From contig SVIW01000001.1 in the NCBI GenBank assembly GCA_015069295.1, positions 124,001-188,000 on the forward strand: a stretch of DNA of 64,000 nt. The letters are read 5' to 3'. The number at the start of each line of letters is the position of its first letter. The first letter of the stretch is position 1. This stretch comes from Clostridiales bacterium. Its GTDB lineage: Bacteria; Bacillota; Clostridia; Christensenellales; Borkfalkiaceae. Position numbers and translations under genes: made by a program. Positions 27,101 to 34,368 of this stretch are shown here, one piece after another. The notes beneath the pieces were generated by a model, which was not told where the DNA came from, searched no databases, and saw only the letters and a program-made list of their open reading frames with translations.

Positions 27101-27440
27101 CACCGTGAAAGGGTGGTTCTCGGACAAAGCAAGGTAAACTTTGTCCTCGGTCACGCTCAATGCTACCTATCGCATTTCGCTTAACTTGGTAAACCAAAGA
27201 AAATGCAGGCATTTTCCGCCCCTATCTTAAAAAGCATTATCAATGCTTTTCTTAACGGGCAGCTCGGCTTAACCGCTTGAAATTCAATCGTTTTGCGTAC
27301 GCCACCCACCGCGCCCGTAAGGGCGCGCCCGTACGCGGGCACAGCAAAAAGCACAGAAACTTTGACCCGTACGGGGGCTTTCGCTTCGCTCAAAGAAAAC
27401 GCAAGCGTTTTCCGAACCCGATGGGTTCGTGTCTATCCGT
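27101..27440. repeat. Gene-free mosaic of small palindromes and tRNA-Glu fragments
   Basis: No gene is seen between the helicase promoter and the tRNA cluster. Three exact pieces of the neighbouring tRNA-Glu gene occur: 17 bases of the anticodon arm (27101-27117), 13 of the D arm (27268-27280) and 13 of the acceptor end (27363-27375). Between them are hairpins: GGACAAAG/CTTTGTCC (27122-27146), AAAATGC/GCATTTT near 27203, AAAGCATT/AATGCTTT near 27231, GCGCCC/GGGCGC near 27312 and GAAAACGC/GCGTTTTC near 27396. It looks like decayed tRNA copies broken up by insertion of palindromic repeats. Confidence 0.65.
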
Positions 27441-27454
27441 ACGGTGTCACACAC

Positions 27455-27491
27455 AGCAAAAAAGACAGGAATAAATCCTGTCTTTTTTGCT
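27455..27491. terminator. Terminator after the tRNA cluster
   Basis: A perfect 16-bp stem, AGCAAAAAAGACAGGA with TCCTGTCTTTTTTGCT, around a 5-base loop. On the minus strand it directly follows the CCA end of tRNA-Glu and contains its own T tract. Confidence 0.85.
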
Positions 27492-27565
27492 GGTGACCCG
27501 TACGGGACTCGAACCCATGTTACCACCGTGAAAGGGTGGTGTCTTAACCGCTTGACCAACGGGCC
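27491..27565 (-). tRNA. tRNA-Glu (UUC)
   Basis: 75 bases with encoded CCA. Acceptor GGCCCGT pairs with ACGGGTC (one G-U), anticodon stem CCACC/GGTGG with loop CTTTCAC gives anticodon TTC, and the T loop is GTTCGAGTC. The order on the transcript is fMet, Met, Glu. Fragments of this gene recur at 27101-27375. Confidence 0.95.
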
Positions 27566-27612
27566 ATGTGCGCTTTTCGCGCTTATATAAAACGATTTCT
27601 CGTGTGTTGTCT

Positions 27613-27689
27613 TGGTAGCGGCGATGAGATTCGAACTTATGACCTTCCGGGTATGAACCGGACGCTCTAACCAACTAAGCTACGCCGCC
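27613..27689 (-). tRNA. tRNA-Met (elongator, CAT)
   Basis: 77 bases with encoded CCA. It begins GGCGGCGTAGCTTAGTTGG and has anticodon loop TTCATAC, anticodon CAT. Normal G1-C72 pairing and a D loop typical of elongator tRNA-Met; tRNA-Ile2 (lysidine-modified CAT) is less likely. Confidence 0.92.
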
Positions 27690-27692
27690 ATC

Positions 27693-27769
27693 TGGTTGCG
27701 GGGGCAAGATTCGAACTTGCGACCTCCGGGTTATGAGCCCGGCGAGCTACCTAGCTGCTCCACCCCGCG
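27693..27769 (-). tRNA. tRNA-fMet (initiator, CAT)
   Basis: 77 bases with encoded CCA. Initiator marks are present: a C1-A72 mismatch (CGCGGGG with CCCCGCA) and GGG/CCC pairs in the anticodon stem (CCGGG, loop CTCATAA, CCCGG). It is first in the three-tRNA transcript. Confidence 0.95.
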
Positions 27770-27822
27770 ATATTGGTGCTTTCAGCAACGAAAAACGTTT
27801 CATCACTCAAAACAGCTTTATA

Positions 27823-27851
27823 ATAATACTAAAAACAAATGCTTTTGTCAA
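27823..27851 (-). promoter_or_regulatory. Promoter of the tRNA cluster
   Basis: TTGACA (27851-27846), 17-base spacer, TATTAT (27828-27823) on the minus strand, 54 bases before tRNA-fMet. Confidence 0.75.
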
Positions 27852-27904
27852 CTGTTTTTCATTGATATTTTATAAAAAATTATATTTTTACAAAAAAGTT
27901 TTTT

Positions 27905-27936
27905 TGCATAAAAAACGGAGGCGCTTGCCCCCGTTT
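27905..27936 (-). terminator. Terminator after the 47-residue gene
   Basis: AAACGGGGGC, loop AAGC, GCCTCCGTTT type stem of 10 bp with one G-U (27936-27913), followed by TTTTTT on the minus strand, 7 bases after the small gene stop. Confidence 0.85.
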
Positions 27937-27943
27937 CCTTCTT

Positions 27944-28087
27944 TCAGCTTTGCGGCGCTTCCGTTTCTTTCTTCGGTTGCACGGACGCCACGACGCTTTC
28001 TTCTTTCAGCGACGCAATATACGCGGCATATTCTTCCTCCGTCAATTTTTGCACTTTGCCTTTTTTCGGTTTAGAAGATTTCGGCAT
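27944..28087 (-). CDS. Small charged protein of 47 residues, unknown
   Basis: Too short for usual gene calling but well supported: GGAGGAATCCGT stands right before the ATG at 28087 and a strong terminator follows the TGA. The product starts MPKSSKPKKGKVQKLTEEEY and ends KKETEAPQS; a basic N-terminus, a short predicted helix (LTEEEYAAYIASLKEE) and a Lys/Glu/Pro-rich tail. It has no hydrophobic span or cysteine. It lies 60 bases downstream of spoIVA in the same direction, with no terminator seen between, so it might be co-expressed during sporulation. I do not recognise a family. Confidence 0.7.
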   Translation of the reverse strand: MPKSSKPKKGKVQKLTEEEYAAYIASLKEESVVASVQPKKETEAPQS

Positions 28088-28146
28088 ACGGATTCCTCCC
28101 TTTTCAAATCTGTAAAAAGTATGCCCTTTTTTACCGTTTTCTATTC

Positions 28147-29616
28147 TTAAAACAACAAGTAGAAAATATTATTTTTTCCGTCGTTGACCACTCTCGTTAC
28201 GATACGACGCACTTTCTTTCTAAGCTCGGCAGGTATTGCGTCGCTCTTAAAAGAAAGTTCGTCCATAATCAGCGCGCGCAACGATTTACCAAAAATATTC
28301 GTTTCCCAAACCTTTTCTTGCGAGTCTTCGTATACCCGCAAGGTATCTTCCACAAAATCCTCGCCCTGCTGGCGCGTACCGATAATCGGACTTACCTCGC
28401 CCGTAACGTCCACTTTGACGATATGATAGCCCGTTGCTTTCGCCTTAAACTCTACCCCATAGGACGAGCCGCGTTTGACAAGCTGCGGTTTTTCCAAGGC
28501 ATAGTCCGTTTCATCGGGCGTTACGATGCCATAGCCGTATTCTTGCGCGTCTTTCAAGGCGTCTTTTACCTTATCGTACGCCTTCTTTACCCCCGCAACC
28601 GATTGCAGATATTGCATCAACGCGAGGTCGTCGCCAATCTCTTCCCCGCAGGTTTCCCCCATCACGCGGTAAAACAACGATTCTTTCACACCGATACTGA
28701 TTTCCGCGCTGCCCTTGCCAAGGTCCATACGAATCTCCTGCGGCGAAAGGAACTCCGAATCGCTATCGAACAAGTCTTCGAGCAAGAAACAATCGCGCAT
28801 TTTTTCTAAAGACGAAGCCGCCGCACGCACCGCGCCAAGCGCCGTCCCCACGGCAGAATTGCTTTCGGGGAAAGATTGCAGCCATTTGGGTAGCTGCACA
28901 TCGATACGCAAAACAGGAAATTCGAACAACGCTTTTTGTAAGACGGTTATAATCTCCTCTTCCCCCATCTCCTCGACGTTCAACGCGACCACGGGTACCT
29001 CGTATTCTTTTTCCAACTCCGTTTTTAATCCCTCGCTTTTGAGCGGGTCTTTGCAGTTTAAAAGCACAACGAACGGCTTTCCAATGGCTTTTAATTCGCG
29101 CACCGTACGGGCTTCCGCCGCCACGTACCCCGCGCGGGGAATATCCGTTACACTGCCGTCCGTCGTAACCAAAACCCCGATGGTGGAGTGTTCTTTTATT
29201 ACCTTTTCCGTACCCAACGCCGCCGCCTCTTCAAAGGGCATCGCCTCTTCCTGCCAAGGCGTTTTTACCAATCTCGGCGCTCCGTCCTCTTCAAAACCGT
29301 TCGCGCCGTCCACGGCAAAGCCCACGCAATCGACAAGTCTTACCGAAGCGTGCGCGCCCTTTGCGACCTCTATTTTCGCCGCTTTTGCCGGAACGAATTT
29401 CGGCTCGGTCGTCATCACCGTTTTACCCGCCGCCGACTGCGGCAATTCGTCCACCATAACCACTCGGTCGGTTTCTTTCGCCGACGGAATGACCATTTTT
29501 TCCATAAACCGTTTGATAAAGGTAGATTTTCCCGTGCGCACAGGCCCTACAACGCCTATATAGACGTCCCCGCCCGTACGTTTTGCAATGTCCTCGTATA
29601 CGTTGTAATTTTCCAT
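28147..29616 (-). CDS. spoIVA: Stage IV sporulation protein A
   Basis: SpoIVA, the ATPase that polymerises on the outer forespore membrane to form the base of the spore coat; 489 residues, normal length. It begins MENYNVYEDIAKRTGGDVYIG, carries Walker A GPVRTGKST at 24-32, the Walker B/switch segment VRLVDCVGFAV and the NCKDP base-specific region, and ends in the hydrophobic NNIFYLLF tail typical of the family. ATG at 29616 has GGGAGG upstream; the frame extends one TTG codon further. Its presence says the organism belongs to an endospore-forming lineage. It seems to have its own transcription unit after the terminator of the HEAT gene. Confidence 0.97.
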   Translation of the reverse strand: MENYNVYEDIAKRTGGDVYIGVVGPVRTGKSTFIKRFMEKMVIPSAKETDRVVMVDELPQSAAGKTVMTTEPKFVPAKAAKIEVAKGAHASVRLVDCVGFAVDGANGFEEDGAPRLVKTPWQEEAMPFEEAAALGTEKVIKEHSTIGVLVTTDGSVTDIPRAGYVAAEARTVRELKAIGKPFVVLLNCKDPLKSEGLKTELEKEYEVPVVALNVEEMGEEEIITVLQKALFEFPVLRIDVQLPKWLQSFPESNSAVGTALGAVRAAASSLEKMRDCFLLEDLFDSDSEFLSPQEIRMDLGKGSAEISIGVKESLFYRVMGETCGEEIGDDLALMQYLQSVAGVKKAYDKVKDALKDAQEYGYGIVTPDETDYALEKPQLVKRGSSYGVEFKAKATGYHIVKVDVTGEVSPIIGTRQQGEDFVEDTLRVYEDSQEKVWETNIFGKSLRALIMDELSFKSDAIPAELRKKVRRIVTRVVNDGKNNIFYLLF

Positions 29617-29642
29617 CAACGACCTCCCATCTGTTGTGCGAG

Positions 29643-29690
29643 ATTAAAAAATCTCCGCAGGCAAACCTTACGGTTTACTATATGCGGAGA
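29643..29690 (-). terminator. Terminator after the HEAT-like gene
   Basis: Long hairpin: TCTCCGCA (29690-29683) with TGCGGAGA (29659-29652), inner stem GTAAACC/GGTTTGC with a GTAA loop, followed by TTTTTTAAT on the minus strand. Confidence 0.88.
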
Positions 29691-29704
29691 AAGGTCGCTA
29701 TATG
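29677..29704 (-). promoter_or_regulatory. Possible sigma-E type promoter of spoIVA
   Basis: Minus strand CATATAG (29704-29698), 13 bases, CATATAGT (29684-29677), compared with the sigma-E -10 consensus CATACAnT and an ATA-rich -35. It overlaps the preceding terminator hairpin, and the spacer is slightly short, so this is tentative. The position, about 60 bases before spoIVA, is right for a mother-cell gene. Confidence 0.3.
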
Positions 29705-29720
29705 TATTCTTTTTTCTTTT

Positions 29721-30548
29721 TTAGCTTTGCAAGCCCTCGTCCTCGTTTGCGCGCAAGCCCGCCGCCTCGACGGCAAGATAATCTTTATCCGCCGAAAAAT
29801 CGCGCGGTTCGTTATATTCGCCGCCCAACGCCTCGATGGCGTATTTTAATTCTTGAAACTCCACGAACCCGATGCTTCTGTCCTCGATTTTCTTCAAAAG
29901 CGGCTTTAAAGCTCGCTCGTCGCCGTATGCAGCCAAATACCCCGCCGTACGCGAAGTATCCTCTGCATTTAAAAACGCCGAAAGCAAGATATCGTACACC
30001 TTTTCCTCGCGTGCTTTTACGCGCGAGAGTATCTCTAACATATATTCTTTCGCCAAGCCCTTTTCATACAACGCGATCGCTTGCGGCAGCACCTCGTCGG
30101 CGTGGGTACGCAAAAGATCGGCTACGTCGCTGCGAATTTCCTCGTCAAAGCGCAAGGTTTCCAAAATAGAAAAATAGGTCGCAAAAGCACGGGAATCCTC
30201 CCCAATCAAATTGATAGCGTACGAAGCCGTTTCCGTATCGTCCGTTTCCAAAAGCGGCAAAAGCGCAGCCGAATCCTTACGATTTTCTAATTCTGCGCAC
30301 AAAAACTCGGGTACGGGTACGGCTTGTTCCAAATGCCCCTTTAAAGTCGAAACCAACTCTTCCGTGGACATATTGGCATAGTATTCTTTGGGCGTACAAC
30401 CGATCTTTGCAATGCGGGTATCCCCGAATTTTTTATACAGCTTTGGAATAATATCTTCCCATTCTTTTTCGTTGTGCTTGTTCTTGTTTTCCGACATATA
30501 TTGCGTAAGCTTCTCGTCGAAAAGCCCGTCAAAGTCTATCAATTTCAT
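29721..30548 (-). CDS. HEAT-like repeat protein, unknown function
   Basis: 275 residues, all-helical and acidic, without signal peptide or membrane span. Repeated helical pairs such as RKDSAALLPLLETDDTETAS and TAGYLAAYGDERALKPLLKK resemble HEAT/PBS-lyase-type repeats that act as protein scaffolds. No catalytic motif is visible. It overlaps the preceding TPR-protein gene by 20 bases, so the two are translationally coupled and may bind each other. A strong terminator follows. I do not recognise the family and assign no process. Confidence 0.6.
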   Translation of the reverse strand: MKLIDFDGLFDEKLTQYMSENKNKHNEKEWEDIIPKLYKKFGDTRIAKIGCTPKEYYANMSTEELVSTLKGHLEQAVPVPEFLCAELENRKDSAALLPLLETDDTETASYAINLIGEDSRAFATYFSILETLRFDEEIRSDVADLLRTHADEVLPQAIALYEKGLAKEYMLEILSRVKAREEKVYDILLSAFLNAEDTSRTAGYLAAYGDERALKPLLKKIEDRSIGFVEFQELKYAIEALGGEYNEPRDFSADKDYLAVEAAGLRANEDEGLQS

Positions 30549-32277
30549 CCTTTTCTTCTCCTTCTTTTTTCGCTACGTCCTTTGCGTGCTTCTCGTAAAC
30601 AAACGTGGAGAGCAACACCTGCACTTTGGGCAAATTCGCATCGAACGCCGAGGCAATGCGAGCGATATCGTTACCGAGTTCTTTCAATCCCGCCGCCAAG
30701 AAAATAGCGCAAGCACAATCGTCCGTATTCTCCACGAGATCCAAACTGCCGTTCTTTTCTAACGCCGCATACAAACACTCTGCCGCCTCGGCGAGTTTTT
30801 CCGCGTGTCTGTCGCTGATCGCTACGAATTTCGAGGCTACTTTTGCGTACGATTCGATAAAACGTTTCCTGCGTTTTCTGCCGATTTTTATACGGTACAG
30901 CGGCACTTTTCTGTATATCCCGCACAATACCAGTCCCACGTCCATATCTTCGTTGCGCTCTAACAGCAAACGCAAGGTTTCCACCTTTAAAACGTCCGCT
31001 ATTTCAAAATCGAGCAACACTTCTTGGATAAACTCGTCAGCGTGAACGTGTTCGGCGGTAACAAGGGCAAGATATTGCAAATCGTGATCGCCGCCGTCCA
31101 TTTCGTCAAAGCACCAATGGAAATACCCGTCGTGCAGGGCAAGCAATCCAAAAATCTGCGCCTCGTCTTTCGGGCAGGATTTTATCTTTAACAAAGCCTC
31201 GCAGCGACTTTCCCGCTCCGCCTGCGGCAGGTGGTAAAAATAGGTAAATTCAGGCGGTTGCACTTCTTCTAAGTCCGCTTGTCTACCGTTATATTCACGC
31301 AAGGCACGCAAATAATATTTGGCGACTTCGGCGTCAGGGTAGACCGTACAAAGTTTATCCAAAGCCTGTTCCGCCTCGAAAATCCGTCCGCATTTATAGG
31401 CAGCAACCCCTTTAAAATACAACATTCTGCCGTCGTAGGGCATTTTATTATCCAACTGCACGAACCGTTGATAGGCTTCTTCGTGCAAATCGTTTTCGCA
31501 ACAAACTGTGGCGACCTTGTATAAATCGTCCGAGTCCACGTACTCTTTTTTCGAAAGCTCCAACGCAATCTGTCGGCTTTCTTCCTTTCTGCCCTGTTCG
31601 AGATACACCGCGGCAAGCGTCGCTTTTGCCCGTACCGATTCGGAGTCTTCCGAGAGTAAATCCAGACAAACCTTTTCCGCCTCGGAAGTTTCCCCCGCCA
31701 ATAAATGGGCTACCGCCTGCATTTCTTTCGCGCCCGCGTACTCTTTCGAGCCTTTTTCCACCTTGGAAAACTCAAAAATCGCCCGTCGGCAATCCCCCAT
31801 TTTCAAAGCTTTTGAGCCAATATTTACTTCTTTGGAATAATCGGCAAGACGGGGCGGGTATACGAACCGGAATTTATCCCGTTTGGAATGGGAAAACGCC
31901 TCGGCGATATCCAGTTTCGTTTCTTCGGGCAAGCTGTCGTCCGCGTCGATAAGTTTGTTGTAATAGTACGCCGAAGCGCTTTCGTTGCCAAGAGCAAGGA
32001 AATTGGCGGCAAGCCCCTCGTAAATATCGGGCAAGTCCCCCTCTTCCGCTACGTCGAGATAGCGAAACCAAGCGTTGAGCGCCGAACCTTGTAAGCCCAT
32101 CGCCTCGTAGATATCCGAAATACGGGCAAACACGTCGGGATCGCCGCCGAATTCGTTTAATTCGCGATAGGCAAGGCGTAACGCCGAAACGTAGTTCCCC
32201 TCGTTATAATATTTATCCGCAAGATTGGCAATACGCTTGCGACTGAAATCTATTTTCTTTACGCTTCCGTTTTTCAT
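30529..32277 (-). CDS. TPR-repeat protein, unknown function
   Basis: 582 residues with tetratricopeptide-type helical repeats over roughly 15-330, for example NEGNYVSALRLAYRELNEFG, SALNAWFRYLDVAEEGDLP, CRRAIFEFSKVEKGSKEYAG and DEAYQRF-like units. The rest is helical, with a basic patch IKIGRKRRKRFIES near 455. No signal peptide, membrane span or catalytic motif. It lies 21 bases after hslO and overlaps the HEAT-like gene by 20 bases. Scaffold or adaptor function is likely from the repeats alone; the partner is unknown. Confidence 0.7.
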   Translation of the reverse strand: MKNGSVKKIDFSRKRIANLADKYYNEGNYVSALRLAYRELNEFGGDPDVFARISDIYEAMGLQGSALNAWFRYLDVAEEGDLPDIYEGLAANFLALGNESASAYYYNKLIDADDSLPEETKLDIAEAFSHSKRDKFRFVYPPRLADYSKEVNIGSKALKMGDCRRAIFEFSKVEKGSKEYAGAKEMQAVAHLLAGETSEAEKVCLDLLSEDSESVRAKATLAAVYLEQGRKEESRQIALELSKKEYVDSDDLYKVATVCCENDLHEEAYQRFVQLDNKMPYDGRMLYFKGVAAYKCGRIFEAEQALDKLCTVYPDAEVAKYYLRALREYNGRQADLEEVQPPEFTYFYHLPQAERESRCEALLKIKSCPKDEAQIFGLLALHDGYFHWCFDEMDGGDHDLQYLALVTAEHVHADEFIQEVLLDFEIADVLKVETLRLLLERNEDMDVGLVLCGIYRKVPLYRIKIGRKRRKRFIESYAKVASKFVAISDRHAEKLAEAAECLYAALEKNGSLDLVENTDDCACAIFLAAGLKELGNDIARIASAFDANLPKVQVLLSTFVYEKHAKDVAKKEGEEKDEIDRL

Positions 32278-32298
32278 AGTTCTCCAATATCCCCAGCT

Positions 32299-33141
32299 TT
32301 AAGAATGAGGGAAAAGTTTATCTGCGTCCTCTTCGTTAAACTCGTAATCGGTATTACAATAATGACAATGAATACGCGCCGCGCCCTCGTCTTTTATAAT
32401 TTCACGAAGCTGTTCTTCGCCCAAAGACACCAACACGCGCAAAAGATAGCGACGGGAGCAGTTGCATTTGTATACCGCCGTCCGCGACTCAAAAACCTCC
32501 TTGGAAACGTCGAAACGCCGACGCGCCGTTTCTTCTGCGCCAAGCGTTTTGAGTTCTTCCAACACGGAAAATAGATTGAAGCTTTCCACTTTTTCCAAAG
32601 TTTTTTCGTCTGCAAAAGGCAACGGCTGCAAGACCGCAACGCCCGCAAATACGCAATCGCCGTTTTCGTCCAAATCCACGTGCGTTTTGATATAGGTAGG
32701 CAACTGTTCACTGATACGGTAATATTCCTCAAACGCCTCGTCTACCCCACCCGTTTTCGGCAAGGCGCAAGCCCCGACGAAAGGACGGTTATACCCGTCG
32801 TCTCTAATAATCGTGAGCGATCCGTTTTCACCAAGACAATCCCGTTCCTTTCCGACGATATCCGTGTTATGGATATAGCCGCGAAGGCGTAACGCGCGGT
32901 TGCCCGACACGGCGATTTCGCCACCGAGTCCGTCGCCTTGCAGGGAAAGGGAAATTTCTCCCGCTTCGTTTTTCAAACAAGCGCTCATAAAGGTCATTGC
33001 CGAAAGCGCTTTTCCAAACACGAAAGCGGCGGAAGGAGAAAGTTTATGTAACTTTATACCCTCGCGGACGATTTCCGTGGTGTCGGCAAGCGTGAGGGAA
33101 ACTTGCCCGTCAAACACGAGCGTGCGTAAAAGATTTTTCAT
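32299..33141 (-). CDS. hslO: Redox-regulated chaperone Hsp33
   Basis: Hsp33, a holdase activated when oxidation releases zinc from four C-terminal cysteines. The zinc motif is present as YKCNCSRR (C-x-C) and HCHYCN (C-x2-C) near the end. The core contains GEISLSLQGDGLGGEI and the RLRGYIHN segment. From the ATG at 33141 the product has 280 residues, normal for the family; GGAGGG stands seven bases ahead, and the ATGA overlaps the methyltransferase stop. The longer frame to 33171 adds only a basic leader. In this operon it is followed by TPR- and HEAT-like proteins. Confidence 0.95.
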   Translation of the reverse strand: MKNLLRTLVFDGQVSLTLADTTEIVREGIKLHKLSPSAAFVFGKALSAMTFMSACLKNEAGEISLSLQGDGLGGEIAVSGNRALRLRGYIHNTDIVGKERDCLGENGSLTIIRDDGYNRPFVGACALPKTGGVDEAFEEYYRISEQLPTYIKTHVDLDENGDCVFAGVAVLQPLPFADEKTLEKVESFNLFSVLEELKTLGAEETARRRFDVSKEVFESRTAVYKCNCSRRYLLRVLVSLGEEQLREIIKDEGAARIHCHYCNTDYEFNEEDADKLFPHS

Positions 33142-33881
33142 ACTTTTCCCTCCTTTTTTACTAAGAAACAAACCCGATCGCTCGCAAGCAAATCCTCGCC
33201 AAGATGACCTTCCTTTTCCAATATCGTAAACCCAGCCGAAGATAACGCGGAAAGAATTTCCTCTTCCGTATAGCGGTATTGACGGTGGGTTTCGTCCAAA
33301 CGCTCGAACAAACCGTCCTTTCGACGAACGAAAAGGCTGACCTCCATCGTTACGCCGTCCTCTTCTTCCTTATTGAAACTGAAATAAGTAACGTCGTCCC
33401 GATCGTCCACGCTGACAGTATTTGCAATTTTGTTTTTAAATTTTCTTTCCGAACTGATATCAAACAAAAACACGCCGTCTTTTTCTAAAAGCGCATAGAC
33501 TTTTTTAAACGCCGACAAGAGACGGGCTTTGGGGATATAGTTGATACAATCGTTAATCGCCGTAACGAACCCGTATTTTTTCGGGGAACGGAAACGGGTA
33601 ATATCGCCCAATAAATATTCGCTGCGAAGCCCGCTTTTTAACGCCTGTTCTTGGGCAAAATCGAGCATTTCGGGGGAGATATCCAATCCCGTCATTTGAT
33701 AACCCGCGCGCTGAAAAGCGCGGGTGAACCAACCGCCGCCGCAGCCCACGTCCAATCCCGTTCGAAAGGAAAAGGGACGCAGCTTCGCAATTAAATACTG
33801 CGACCAATTTTCATAGTCGCAGTCGTCGTTTAAATATTCGAACCATTTGGCAAGATGTGCATACGCAGTTTTTCTTTCCAT
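33138..33881 (-). CDS. Class I SAM-dependent methyltransferase
   Basis: 247 residues. SAM-binding motif I is TGLDVGCGGGWFTRAF, followed by the acidic end of strand 2 in MTGLDISPEML, and motif post-I around FVTAINDCINYI. It matches the broad Methyltransf_25 type that acts on small molecules; the substrate is unknown. An overlap of four bases with hslO (ATGA) ties the two translationally. It is the first gene of the methyltransferase-hslO-TPR-HEAT operon; AGGTG precedes the ATG. No clear promoter was found in the repeat-containing segment upstream. Confidence 0.85.
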   Translation of the reverse strand: MERKTAYAHLAKWFEYLNDDCDYENWSQYLIAKLRPFSFRTGLDVGCGGGWFTRAFQRAGYQMTGLDISPEMLDFAQEQALKSGLRSEYLLGDITRFRSPKKYGFVTAINDCINYIPKARLLSAFKKVYALLEKDGVFLFDISSERKFKNKIANTVSVDDRDDVTYFSFNKEEEDGVTMEVSLFVRRKDGLFERLDETHRQYRYTEEEILSALSSAGFTILEKEGHLGEDLLASDRVCFLVKKEGKV

Positions 33882-33904
33882 AGTTACACCTGTTTAAAAA
33901 TTCA

Positions 33905-33942
33905 GCAAGCTGAGCTTGCAGGCAGTCTTATCTATCCTTCCG
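33905..33942. repeat. 38-base direct repeat, copy 1
   Basis: Begins with the palindrome GCAAGCTGAGCTTGC and ends TATCCTTCCG. It matches copy 2 in 37 of 38 positions. Confidence 0.85.
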
Positions 33943-34048
33943 AAAACGTGCCGTTTTATCCAATCCTTTCTATCGTTCCGAAAGTTTTAATGCAACAAAC
34001 TATTTGGCAGGTTGCGTTTTTCAACGAAACTACCATTCGGTTACACGA

Positions 34049-34086
34049 GCAAGCTGAGCTTGCAGGCAGTCTTTTCTATCCTTCCG
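34049..34086. repeat. 38-base direct repeat, copy 2
   Basis: Same orientation as copy 1, 144 bases further on, with one difference (T for A) inside. Same 15-base palindrome at its start. Confidence 0.85.
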
Positions 34087-34368
34087 TCATTCTGCGAATT
34101 CGGAATGCGGAATTGCGGTAGGATTAAAAACGGAGATACACTCCATTCGCTTCGCTCAGTCGGTATGATATTCGGTTACATCGAAGAGTTTAACGACCGA
34201 GTAGCTCCACGAAACTGTGGAGAAGGGTTGCAGATTTGGGTAAAACACGGAAGCTTCGCCGATGCGACTTTACTGCGCGTAAACGAGCGAGGCGAATACC
34301 GTTTTTACCCGAAGGTGCGCCCTTATACACCGTTTCTTCGCCGAAATGCGACGTATATAACACGTTTC

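Larger units (their letters stand above)
33882..34368. other. Gene-free segment with repeats and hairpins
   Basis: 487 bases without a credible gene. It holds the two copies of a 38-base repeat, a hairpin GCAAC/GTTGC (about 33991-34014), a hairpin CTCCAC/GTGGAG near 34206-34224, a repeated ATTCGGTTACA (about 34036 and 34171), and a 13-mer TTCGCTTCGCTCA (34146-34158) that also occurs in the tRNA-adjacent mosaic at 27380-27392. No U-tract terminator for the membrane gene at 34369 was seen. Confidence 0.6.

Noticed and set aside
27101-27146. T-box riboswitch (AAAGGGTGGTTCTCGG followed by a hairpin)
   Set aside because: The word is exactly the complement of the tRNA-Glu anticodon arm, lacks GGTACCGCG, and no aminoacyl-tRNA synthetase or amino-acid gene follows.
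33905-34086. CRISPR array from the 38-base repeat
   Set aside because: Only two copies, spaced by over 100 bases, with a palindrome at one end and no cas genes.
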